Below are positions 46,027 to 54,730 of a stretch of 64,000 nt of DNA, piece by piece (the first letter of the stretch is position 1; each line of letters opens with the position of its first letter). The stretch spans positions 62,001 through 126,000 of the forward strand of contig NZ_UUPU01000008.1 in the NCBI RefSeq assembly GCF_900591205.1, read 5' to 3'. Under the pieces are notes generated by a model that had not been told where the DNA came from, did not search any database, and worked only from the letters and a program-made list of their open reading frames with translations. The position numbers were made by a program, and so were the translations under genes. Source of the DNA: Pseudomonas viridiflava (lineage in GTDB: Bacteria; Pseudomonadota; Gammaproteobacteria; Pseudomonadales; Pseudomonadaceae).

Positions 46027-47294
46027 CGCCTGCGGGGACGCTCAAGTGGGCGCATGTCTTGCCGGAGGAAAGAACAGCGCTGGTGCTGGGTTTCGCGTTT
46101 CATTTCTGCGTGCTGGCCAGCTACTACCTGGTGCGGCCTTTGCGTGACGCATTGGGCCTGGAAGGCGGCGCAGACAAACTGCAGTGGCTGTTCACCGCGA
46201 CGTTTGTGGTGATGCTGCTGATGGTGCCGCTGTTCGGCGCGTTGGTGTCACGGCTGCCGGCAACGCGGTTTATCCCGCTGATCTATCGACTTGTGGCAGT
46301 CACCATGCTGATGTTTGGTGTGTTGATTGCCGCAAAGAGTGCGCCTGTGCAGGTCGGCCAGGTGTTCTTCGTGTGGATCAGCGTTTACAACCTGTTCATC
46401 GTCTCGATTTTCTGGAGCGTTCTGGTCGACCGCTTTTCCAGCGAGCAAGGCTTGCGCTTGTTTGGCTTTATTGCAGCGGGCGGGACGCTGGGCACGTTCA
46501 TTGGCCCACTGTTGGCAGCCACCCTGGCCACCTGGCTTGGGCCGATTGCACTGACGCTGGCGGCAGCCCTGCTGCTGGAACTGGCGGTACGTTGCTATCG
46601 GGCATTGTTGTCACGCACCGATGCGCAGGCGACGTGCCAGGCGCAAGGGCAACGCGGGATGGGCGGCAGCATGCTTGCCGGTCTCACGCTGATTGTTCGT
46701 TCACCCTATCTGCTGGGGCTGGTGGTGTTCATGCTCCTGCACACCACGGCTGCCACTTTCCTGTACTTCGAGCAGGCTCGGATAGTCGCTGGGAGCTACG
46801 CGGATGTGGCCAGCAGAACCCGGTTTTTTGCGCTCATTGATCTTACCGTTTCGGCGTTGACCTTGATCTTTCAACTCTTGCTCACGGCACCGTTGATTCG
46901 CCGGGTTGGCGTCGGTGGTGCGCTGGTCGCGCTGCCCGTAGTGACGCTGGTGGCATTCACTGCAATGGCGTTGTCACCCGTACCCGCGACGGTGGCGTTG
47001 GCGCAGGGCCTGCGTCGTGCGATTGAATTTTCGGTGGTGCGTCCGGCGCGTGAAGTGCTCTGGACCGTCGTCAGCCGTGAGGAAAAGTACAAGGCCAAGA
47101 ACGTCATCGAGACCCTGGTGTATCGAGGTGGGGATGCGGTCAGCGGTTGGCTGTCGGTCGGGTTGGCTGCGGTGGGCGCGGGGTTTGGTGTTATCGCCGT
47201 GTTGATTGTGCCGGTCGCAGGCGCGTGGGGCGGGGTGTGCTATTGGTTGGCAAGACGTCAGCGACAGATGGCTGCCAAGGCATCAGTTCAATGA
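46023..47294 (+). CDS. MFS-type transporter related to Npt nucleotide-exchange family
   Basis: A 423-residue membrane protein with about 11-12 helices. The opening FHFCVLASYYLVRPLRDALGLEGGADKLQWLFTATFVVMLL and the later RRAIEFSVVRPAREVLWTVVSREEKYKAKNVIETLVYRGGDAVSGW are the signature stretches of the Npt1/Npt2-like branch found in free-living bacteria. In intracellular bacteria this branch exchanges ATP/ADP; in pseudomonads the substrate is unknown and nucleotide exchange is unlikely. The start overlaps the ABM gene stop (ATGA). Its operator links it to the proposed aldehyde-response regulon, where export of a toxic product is conceivable. Confidence 0.82.
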   Translation: MTPAGTLKWAHVLPEERTALVLGFAFHFCVLASYYLVRPLRDALGLEGGADKLQWLFTATFVVMLLMVPLFGALVSRLPATRFIPLIYRLVAVTMLMFGVLIAAKSAPVQVGQVFFVWISVYNLFIVSIFWSVLVDRFSSEQGLRLFGFIAAGGTLGTFIGPLLAATLATWLGPIALTLAAALLLELAVRCYRALLSRTDAQATCQAQGQRGMGGSMLAGLTLIVRSPYLLGLVVFMLLHTTAATFLYFEQARIVAGSYADVASRTRFFALIDLTVSALTLIFQLLLTAPLIRRVGVGGALVALPVVTLVAFTAMALSPVPATVALAQGLRRAIEFSVVRPAREVLWTVVSREEKYKAKNVIETLVYRGGDAVSGWLSVGLAAVGAGFGVIAVLIVPVAGAWGGVCYWLARRQRQMAAKASVQ

Positions 47295-47314
47295 ACTGAT
47301 GCCGGATTGGGCAA

Positions 47315-47692
47315 TTATTGTGCGCCGTCCAGCAACCATTGGGCGATTGACTTCGCGTCGGCGTCGGGCACCTGAGCTTGCGGTGGCATCGGCATCGGCC
47401 CCCATTTGCCGGTGCCGCCAGCCTTGATGCTGGCTGCCAGTTGCTCAGCCGTGGTATCGCTGCCAGCGTACTTTTGCGCGATGCCTTTCCACGAGGGGCC
47501 CACCACCTGCGTATTGGCTTGGTGACAGCCCACGCAAGCGTAACGCTGCACCAGTGCCTGGCTCGCCAACGCCTGGGCTGGCCACACGGCGCTGGCCAGT
47601 GTGCCCAGTGACAGAACAAGCGTGGCGAGCATGGCGCTGTGTGCCAGGAAGGGTGCCTGGGGAACCCCCGGTAATTTCAGGTACTGGTTCAA
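47315..47692 (-). CDS. Class I c-type cytochrome
   Basis: A 125-residue periplasmic monohaem cytochrome. A hydrophobic signal (LATLVLSLGTLASAVWPAQALA) precedes SQALVQRYACVGCH, the CxxCH haem site, and the axial Met is in WGPMPMPPQAQV. This is the c551 type of small electron carrier. It lies 54 bp after iorB in the same direction and probably accepts electrons from IorAB, an association common in three-component membrane-linked aldehyde dehydrogenases. The end of the upstream-convergent transporter is 20 bp away. Confidence 0.9.
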   Translation of the reverse strand: MNQYLKLPGVPQAPFLAHSAMLATLVLSLGTLASAVWPAQALASQALVQRYACVGCHQANTQVVGPSWKGIAQKYAGSDTTAEQLAASIKAGGTGKWGPMPMPPQAQVPDADAKSIAQWLLDGAQ

Positions 47693-47746
47693 TTGGATTC
47701 TCTCTCATCAAACAAAAAGGCGGTGCAGTTGACTGCACCGCATGGC

Positions 47747-49987
47747 TCAGGCGAGCTTGAAAGGCAATTCACGTACAGGCTTGCCGGTGATCCGCGCTAG
47801 GGCGTTGGCGAAAGCCGGAGCCAGCGGCGGCAGGCCAGGTTCGCCCATGCCTGTGGGCGGTTCCGCACTCGGCACCGTGTGCACCGAAAACTCCGGCATA
47901 TCGGCGATGCGTGGCACGCTGAAGTCGGCAAAATTGCTTTGCTGCACCACGCCTTCCTTGAGGGTGATGGCGCCGCCCGGCAGGCACATCGACAGCCCCA
48001 TCAAGGCGGCACCCTGTACCTGGGCTTCGACGCTGCGAGGGTTGACCACCAGGTTGCAATGCACGCCTGCGGTCACGTGGTGCAGCACCGGACGGCCGTC
48101 CTGTACCGAGGCTTCGACGACATAGGCCACCACCGAACTGAACGACTCATGCACCGCCACGCCCCAGGCGCGACCCTCCGGCAGTTGGCGCTTGCCGTAC
48201 TCACTCTTGTCCACCGCCAATTGCAACGCCGCGCTATGGCGCGGGCTTTTGTCGGCGAAGAGTTTCATCCGATAAGCCACGGGATCCTGCCGGGTGGCTC
48301 GGGCAATTTCATCAATCAAGGTCTCCATCACGAACGCGGTATGCGTGGAACCCACACTGCGCCACCACAGCACCGGCACGTTGAGCTTGGGGTGATGCAC
48401 CGTCAGGCGCATCGGAATCGGATAAGGCTCACGCAGACCTTCGGTGGCGGTGGGGTCAATGCCATTTTTTACCCGGCCACCGAACATGGTGCCCGTCACG
48501 ATCGACTGCCCGACCAGCACGTGATCCCAGGCCAGGACATTGCCGCTGTCGTCGAAACCGATGCGCGCGCGGTGCAGGTGCATGGGGCGGTAGTAGCCGC
48601 CCTTGATGTCGTCTTCGCGGCTCCACACTGTGCGCACGGGGACGTTTAACCCCGCCGTTCGTGCTGCCTTGGCCACTTCACAGGCCAGCACCACAATGTC
48701 GCTGGTGGCAATGCCGCGCCGGCCGAAACCGCCGCCAGCCGTCTGTACGTTGATCTGTACCTGTTCGGGCTTGAGATTCAGCACGCGTGCGGCCGCCGCG
48801 TTGTCGGCACCGGCAAACTGGGTGCCGACCCATAACTCGGCGCGGCCCTGCGACAGTTGGACCGTGCAGTTCAGCGGCTCCATGGGTGCATGGGCCAGGT
48901 ACGGAAACACAAACTCGGCTTCAAGGGTATGCGGCGCCGTTGCCAGCGCAGTCATATCCGCATCGTACTGGAGGGGGCCAGGGCGGCCTGCCAGCACTTT
49001 GTAGTCGGCCAGTTGTTGCTCGCTGTCGACCTTTTCCACCGACGCCGTATCCCACTGAACGTTGAGTGCATCACGCCCTTGTTTGGCCTGCCAATAGCCT
49101 TCAGCCACGACCGCCACGCCTTCAGCACCGCCATCAAGCGGCACGCGATACACCGCCTTTACTCCACGGATGGCGCGTGCTGCGCTGTCATCCAGCGCCG
49201 CCAGCCTGGCGCCGAATACCGGGGGGCGTGCCACCACGGCGGTCAGTTGCTCCGGCAGGCGCATGTCAATCCCGAAATCCTGCCGGCCGCTGCTCTTGGC
49301 CTTGGCATCAATGCGCGTCGTGGCCTGGCCAATGATGCGGAAATCCTTGGGGTCCTTGAGGCTGACCTGGTCCGGCACCGGCATTGCCATCGCGGCTTCG
49401 GCCAGTTCGCCGTAGCTCGCGGTGCGGCCCCCCGGCCCGAGCACGCGGCCGGCGCGGGTACTCAAACGGGAGACGTCGACGTTCCAGCGCGCTGCCGCAG
49501 CTGCCAGCAGCATGGCGCGAGCACGGGCACCCAGTTCGCGGTACTGGGTGTAGCTGTTTTTGATGGAATTGGAGCCGCCGGTCAGGTGCATGCCAAAGCG
49601 GGGGTCCTGATAGGCGATATCACTGGTGCCGTTGCGACTGCGCACCAGGCTCCAGTCGGCATCCAGCTCTTCGGCGAGAATCATCGGCAAACCGGTTTGT
49701 ACGCCTTGACCGAACTCCAGCCGGTTAATGGTGACCGTGACTTCGCCATTGGAGGCGATCTGTACAAAAGCGTTGGGTTGTTCAGTCGGCTTCAGCGGCT
49801 CTACCGCCACGCCGTTAGCCTGCTGTGCCAGGGCCAGGTGAGGAAAGGCGCCCAGGGCCAGGCCGCCGATACCCAGTATCTTCAAGAAGCTACGCCGTGC
49901 GTAAGTGGCAGGGCCGTCGACCTGGTCGCGCTCCAGCATATGTTGCAAAGCGCGAGGCAGTTCCTCTGGAAAAAGATCGTTCAACAT
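47747..49987 (-). CDS. iorB: Molybdopterin large subunit of isoquinoline/aldehyde oxidoreductase (IorB-like)
   Basis: A 746-residue exported molybdenum hydroxylase subunit. The N-terminus carries a twin-arginine motif, ARRSFLKILGIGGLALGAF, so it is folded with IorA before export. Cofactor regions are NRLEFGQGVQTGLPMILAEELDADW, AGGGFGRRG, LWWRSVGSTHTAFVMETLIDEIA and the catalytic Glu in GMGEPGLPPLAPAFANAL. The start at 49987 gives MLNDLFPEELP; a longer frame to 50038 overlaps iorA. It hydroxylates N-heterocycles or oxidises aldehydes to acids, passing electrons to IorA and then cytochrome c. XdhC (38252-39220) is its likely maturase. Confidence 0.92.
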   Translation of the reverse strand: MLNDLFPEELPRALQHMLERDQVDGPATYARRSFLKILGIGGLALGAFPHLALAQQANGVAVEPLKPTEQPNAFVQIASNGEVTVTINRLEFGQGVQTGLPMILAEELDADWSLVRSRNGTSDIAYQDPRFGMHLTGGSNSIKNSYTQYRELGARARAMLLAAAAARWNVDVSRLSTRAGRVLGPGGRTASYGELAEAAMAMPVPDQVSLKDPKDFRIIGQATTRIDAKAKSSGRQDFGIDMRLPEQLTAVVARPPVFGARLAALDDSAARAIRGVKAVYRVPLDGGAEGVAVVAEGYWQAKQGRDALNVQWDTASVEKVDSEQQLADYKVLAGRPGPLQYDADMTALATAPHTLEAEFVFPYLAHAPMEPLNCTVQLSQGRAELWVGTQFAGADNAAAARVLNLKPEQVQINVQTAGGGFGRRGIATSDIVVLACEVAKAARTAGLNVPVRTVWSREDDIKGGYYRPMHLHRARIGFDDSGNVLAWDHVLVGQSIVTGTMFGGRVKNGIDPTATEGLREPYPIPMRLTVHHPKLNVPVLWWRSVGSTHTAFVMETLIDEIARATRQDPVAYRMKLFADKSPRHSAALQLAVDKSEYGKRQLPEGRAWGVAVHESFSSVVAYVVEASVQDGRPVLHHVTAGVHCNLVVNPRSVEAQVQGAALMGLSMCLPGGAITLKEGVVQQSNFADFSVPRIADMPEFSVHTVPSAEPPTGMGEPGLPPLAPAFANALARITGKPVRELPFKLA

Positions 49988-50000
49988 GGGGCAGCTCCAG

Positions 50001-50474
50001 TCAGGCGAGAGCTTTGGCGGCGTCAGCCACCGCAGCACGGATGCGCATGTAAGTGCCGCAGCGACAGATGTTGCCCATCATTGCCGAGTCGATCTCCGCC
50101 GCCGTGGGCTGCCTGCCCTTGGGCTGGGCCTTGAGAAAGGCCGTCGCACTCATTATCTGGCCGCTCTGGCAGTAGCCGCATTGCGCCACGTCGTGTTTGA
50201 CCCACGCCTCGTGCACGGCCGTGCCGACGGGGTCACTGCCGTCGGTTGCCGCTTCGATCGTGGTGATCCTGCGACCCTGGGCGGCCGTTATCGGCGTGAC
50301 GCACGAACGAATCGCCTGGCCGTCCAGGTGCACGGTGCATGCGCCACACAGCGCTGCGCCGCAGCCGAACTTGGTGCCGGTCATGCCCAGCGCATCGCGC
50401 AGGGTCCAGAGAATGGGAGTGCCGGGGTCGACGTCGACGGTGTAGTCACGGCCATTGATAGTGAGGACGCTCAT
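50001..50474 (-). CDS. iorA: [2Fe-2S] small subunit of isoquinoline/aldehyde oxidoreductase (IorA-like)
   Basis: A 157-residue electron-transfer subunit with two [2Fe-2S] clusters. The plant-ferredoxin-type cluster uses FGCGAALCGACTVHLDG plus the Cys of IRSCVTPI. The second uses QCGYCQSGQIM and NICRCGTYMRIRAAV. No signal peptide is present; it should be carried across the membrane with the Tat-targeted IorB. iorB begins 13 bp after its stop. The gene lies 80 bp after the reductase-like gene, with no terminator seen in between, so I place it in the operon that starts with the hydrolase at 52388. Confidence 0.94.
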   Translation of the reverse strand: MSVLTINGRDYTVDVDPGTPILWTLRDALGMTGTKFGCGAALCGACTVHLDGQAIRSCVTPITAAQGRRITTIEAATDGSDPVGTAVHEAWVKHDVAQCGYCQSGQIMSATAFLKAQPKGRQPTAAEIDSAMMGNICRCGTYMRIRAAVADAAKALA

Positions 50475-50554
50475 CGTTGACAGCTCTCTTGATAATCAAT
50501 CGGGGTCAGTGTTTTCAACACGGGGGGCGTGCCCCGGCGACAGCCGTCACCGGG

Positions 50555-51277
50555 TCATGCGTCAGGCGGTAAATTCAATAAGCGACGCAATGCCGGCGCG
50601 TCGGTGTTGGCTCTGAAGCCGACGCCGCCGCGTTGAAAACTGCGCGCTGTGGACAGATCGCCAGTGATGACCGGCTCACCGGCGACATCGCGTACCAACT
50701 GCGCAGCAACTTGAAGCGCCTCGGGGTCATTGCTGGCGATGGGCACGCCCAACGGGTCACCGATACCACGAGCGGACGCATTGACTGCCGTGGCATCCAC
50801 CGCACTGAAGGCCCTGACCAACCGGGTGCCGGGCAAGTACTTGGCCGAGGTTTCGCCGACACCGTTGGCATAGGCTTCGCGTGAGAGGGGATTGCCTTCA
50901 TCCGGCGGAGGGTTGGTCGCATCCAGCACTATTTTGCCGCGCAGTTGCGGGGCCAGGTCGCGTCCGAGTTGGGGCAGGGCGTTGTAGGGCACGGCGAACA
51001 CAATGACCGATCCGAACGCGGCGGCCTGCTGGGGAGTGCCGGCCGACGCGAGCGGGCCGAGTTCCCGCACCAGCGCGTCAAGCTCTGCCGGGTTGCGTGT
51101 GGAGAACATCACGCCATGGCCTGCCTTGACCAGCAGTTGTCCGATGGTGCCACCGTGTGAGCCGGCCCCGATGATCGCGATGCGCAGTTTTTCTGTCGCA
51201 TTGGCGGTGATGGGGCATAGCCCAAGCGTCCAGAATGTAACGAGTGCAAACACGATAGAGCGAAGAAATACAGGCAT
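50555..51277 (-). CDS. Exported Rossmann-fold protein, F420/NADPH reductase-like
   Basis: A 240-residue protein of the NADP oxidoreductase, coenzyme F420-dependent family (PF03807): KLRIAIIGAGSHGGTIGQLLVKAGHGVMFSTRNP is the dinucleotide loop, followed by VIVFAVPYNALPQL and KIVLDATNP. Unusually, a hydrophobic signal peptide (MPVFLRSIVFALVTFWTLGL ... ANA) precedes it. The ATG has a good AGAGGA site upstream, so the signal is translated. Free NADP is not expected in the periplasm, so the cofactor may be tightly held or the function changed. It lies 13 bp after the hydrolase gene in the same operon. Confidence 0.85.
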   Translation of the reverse strand: MPVFLRSIVFALVTFWTLGLCPITANATEKLRIAIIGAGSHGGTIGQLLVKAGHGVMFSTRNPAELDALVRELGPLASAGTPQQAAAFGSVIVFAVPYNALPQLGRDLAPQLRGKIVLDATNPPPDEGNPLSREAYANGVGETSAKYLPGTRLVRAFSAVDATAVNASARGIGDPLGVPIASNDPEALQVAAQLVRDVAGEPVITGDLSTARSFQRGGVGFRANTDAPALRRLLNLPPDA

Positions 51278-51290
51278 GTTAAAGGTCCTC

Positions 51291-52388
51291 TTAAACCAGG
51301 TGCTGACCGAAAAATCCTGACAATTTGTCGACTGCAGGGCCTACATATTGCGGTTTGTCGTACATGTCGATATGCGTCGCGCCGGGCACCAGGTGCAGTT
51401 GCTTGGGCTGCTTTGCGTTCTTGTACGCCACTTCGCTGAAGTACAGGCTGTCGGCGTTACCGCCGGCGATCATCAGCACAGGTCGGGGTGAAATCGTCTC
51501 GATCTGATCAAACGCGAAAAACGCCATCTGCGCGGGAAGGGCGGAAAAGACTGAGCGGCCGGGAGCGTTCGGGTGCTGGCCGCGCTGCGTGCGGTAGTAC
51601 TCGTAGCCTTCGCGGTACATGACCGGCGTGCTGGCGGTAAAATCCTTGCTTGATTCCGGCACCGTGGGTGTCAGCCGAATCGGCTCGCCACGCGCTTCGC
51701 GACTGCGTTGCGCCGAGGCGTCCTGCAGCAGCTTCATTCGCTCCTCGTAGCTACGTACATTGGCCAGACCGTTGCGGCGCAGGTCACCAATATCCGCGGC
51801 GCTGACGGTGGCCACGGCTTTGATACGTTGCTCTGTCTGGGCTGCGTTCAGCACATAGCCACCGCCCCCGCAGATGCCCAGGGAGCCGATGCGATTGGCA
51901 TTTACCTGGGCCAATGTGTTGAGGAAGTCCACCGAACTGCTGATGTCATCGACGCGTGCGGTAGGCAGTTCCATCAAGCGTGGTTCACCGCCGCTGTCGC
52001 CTTGGTAAGAAGCGTCGTAAGCCAAAGTGATAAAGCCCTGCTGTGCCAGGCGCAGCGCGTACAAGCCTGCGGTTTGCTCTTTGACGCCCCCGATGGGGTG
52101 AGTGATGACGATAGCGGGGTACTGCTTGTTGGCATCGAAGTTGGCGGGTTTGAACAGGTTGGCGGTGATATGACTGCCCGTATTGCGGTTGGGGTAGCTC
52201 ACGCGCTCGACCGAAACCCCCTGTGTGTCAGGCTGGCCAATGACGGTGGGGCCGGAGGCGGCTTTCGTTTGAGCAGACGCCAGGCCCGGTGCCAGCAATC
52301 CAGACCCGGCAATGGCAACGCCACACAGCGCTATTGCTGAGGAACCAATGAAAATACGGCGATTTTCGTCTACGTCTTTTTTTTTCAT
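51291..52388 (-). CDS. Tat-exported alpha/beta hydrolase with Cys nucleophile
   Basis: A 365-residue hydrolase. The twin-arginine signal is ENRRIFIGSSAIALCGVAIAGSG, cleaved near LASAQT. The fold resembles the YcjY/dienelactone hydrolase group: ITHPIGGVKEQTAGLYALRLAQQGF, LAYDASYQGDSGGEPR, then the elbow GSLGICGGGGYV, where a Cys replaces the usual Ser. The other triad members are probably the Asp of IAGGNADSLYF and the His of VPGATHIDMYD. The ATG at 52388 follows GGAGTCAGCC; a frame to 52409 is possible. First gene of the five-gene hydrolase-to-cytochrome operon, with a minus-strand operator 65 bp upstream. Confidence 0.87.
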   Translation of the reverse strand: MKKKDVDENRRIFIGSSAIALCGVAIAGSGLLAPGLASAQTKAASGPTVIGQPDTQGVSVERVSYPNRNTGSHITANLFKPANFDANKQYPAIVITHPIGGVKEQTAGLYALRLAQQGFITLAYDASYQGDSGGEPRLMELPTARVDDISSSVDFLNTLAQVNANRIGSLGICGGGGYVLNAAQTEQRIKAVATVSAADIGDLRRNGLANVRSYEERMKLLQDASAQRSREARGEPIRLTPTVPESSKDFTASTPVMYREGYEYYRTQRGQHPNAPGRSVFSALPAQMAFFAFDQIETISPRPVLMIAGGNADSLYFSEVAYKNAKQPKQLHLVPGATHIDMYDKPQYVGPAVDKLSGFFGQHLV

Positions 52389-52453
52389 GGCTGACTCCGG
52401 GGTCGGCATGGGTACGGATAGTAAAAAGTATAAGAGGGCGCCCTGATCGCTCG

Positions 52454-52484
52454 TTTGCTCAAACGGTGGAGATGATTGCCTGAT
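52454..52484 (-). promoter_or_regulatory. Tandem-repeat operator facing the hydrolase operon
   Basis: Read on the minus strand: ATCAGGCAAT (52475-52484) and a weaker TTTGAGCAAA (52454-52463), starts 21 bp apart and 65 bp before the hydrolase ATG. The proximal half matches the motif at only 6 of 10 positions but resembles the proximal half facing the aldo/keto reductase gene. Confidence 0.5.
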
Positions 52485-52542
52485 ATGGCGATATTGAGTG
52501 CCCGTCGTGAGCGTGCAAACAGCGGAGCACCAAACGTCTTGA

Positions 52543-52573
52543 ATCGGGCAATGATGCCGCTGGATCAGGCAAT
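52543..52573 (+). promoter_or_regulatory. Tandem-repeat operator upstream of ykgJ-like gene
   Basis: Direct copies ATCGGGCAAT and ATCAGGCAAT, 21 bp apart, 68 bp before the ATG at 52642. The best-matching pair in the window. Confidence 0.7.
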
Positions 52574-52641
52574 TTCAGGCGCGATTAACTTTTCATACTC
52601 ACCGCGCGCCAACGCTTTCCCGACCCGTGTGAGTAGGTTTT

Positions 52642-53388
52642 ATGAATAACAACCCAATTCGATTTGCCTGCAACGGCTGCGGCGTTTGCTGCAAGGGCCG
52701 TCTGATTCCCCTGACGTTGAGTGAGACCCGGCAATGGTTGCAGCGAGGACACGACGTGGCCGTGCTGCTGGAAGCATTCGATGAGTCGACCTGGACTGCA
52801 CAGCCCGGCCAATACGCGCACAGCGCGAAGCGTGCGGTTGAAGTGGTGAGTGGGCGTGCACCCGTTCGTGTCGTTGCGATAATGGCTGCCAATGCGCTTG
52901 GGCAGTGCCCGAACCTGGGTGCGGATGATCGGTGCGATATTTATGAGCAGCGGCCGCTGGTGTGCCGTATCTATCCGATGGAAATCAACCCGTTTATTGC
53001 CTTGCGTCCGGAAGACAAAGCCTGCGCGCCGCAGGTCTGGGAAACCGGTGAGGTGTTGTTCACAGACCGGATCGTCGACCCGCTGCTCAATGACCAGGTC
53101 GAGCGCTCCCGACAAGCCGACCGCGACGATGCCGAGGCGAAGATCGCCGTGTGTGAAGATCTGGGGCTGAACGTTGCCGCGTGGAAAGGCAATGCGCTGG
53201 CAGTTTATTTACCCGCGCACGCGACACTGCTGGCGGCGATCAATCGCTACGATGCGGGGCAACATTCCCCAGCCGCGCAGGCGTGGAAGGTGCGAGCGGA
53301 TGACGAGGCCTTGCGCACGCAACTTGATGTACTCGGTGTGGCATTGGCTGAGCAGGGCCCGGCTGACTATATTTTCCACCGGGTCTAG
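52642..53388 (+). CDS. YkgJ-family CxxCxxCC metal-cluster protein
   Basis: A 248-residue cytoplasmic protein. CNGCGVCCKG near the N-terminus is the CxxCxxCC motif of the YkgJ/UPF0153 group. The middle has GQCPNLGADDRCDIYEQRPLVCRIYPME, which supplies the remaining Cys ligands, presumably for zinc or an iron-sulfur site. The C-terminal 100 residues are helical and not recognised. Activity of this family is unknown. It is alone in its transcript, divergent from the hydrolase operon, and its promoter carries the clearest tandem repeat. The ATG is preceded by GTAGGTTTT, a poor ribosome site. Confidence 0.88.
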   Translation: MNNNPIRFACNGCGVCCKGRLIPLTLSETRQWLQRGHDVAVLLEAFDESTWTAQPGQYAHSAKRAVEVVSGRAPVRVVAIMAANALGQCPNLGADDRCDIYEQRPLVCRIYPMEINPFIALRPEDKACAPQVWETGEVLFTDRIVDPLLNDQVERSRQADRDDAEAKIAVCEDLGLNVAAWKGNALAVYLPAHATLLAAINRYDAGQHSPAAQAWKVRADDEALRTQLDVLGVALAEQGPADYIFHRV

Positions 53389-53431
53389 ACGCTCGACAGG
53401 CGACGCGGGCGCGTCGCCTTTCACGCTCACC

Positions 53432-54541
<1,110 letters not shown>

Positions 54542-54544
54542 CTA

Positions 54545-54575
54545 TTTGCTCGATTCGGGGGAAGCCTTGCCTGAA
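54545..54575 (-). promoter_or_regulatory. Tandem-repeat operator facing the aldo/keto reductase gene
   Basis: On the minus strand: TTCAGGCAAG (54566-54575) and ATCGAGCAAA (54545-54554), starts 21 bp apart, 120 bp before the ATG at 54424. Each half matches 7-8 of 10 consensus positions. Confidence 0.5.
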
Positions 54576-54632
54576 CTGACGATTATTCAACGGCCGCAAA
54601 AATTCAGCCCTGGCGGGCTCGAAGTTCATCGG

Positions 54633-54663
54633 AACAGGCAGTATTTGCCTTGAATCAGGCAAG
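54633..54663 (+). promoter_or_regulatory. Tandem-repeat operator upstream of the RND pump gene
   Basis: Direct copies AACAGGCAGT and ATCAGGCAAG, starts 21 bp apart, 67 bp before the ATG at 54731. The distance to the start is nearly the same as for ykgJ. Confidence 0.65.
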
Positions 54664-54730
54664 TCGCAAATTGGCTGCAACGCCGAAGATAGGCGCGCTT
54701 TAAACCGCCCGCGTTGAACCGGAGTGATAC

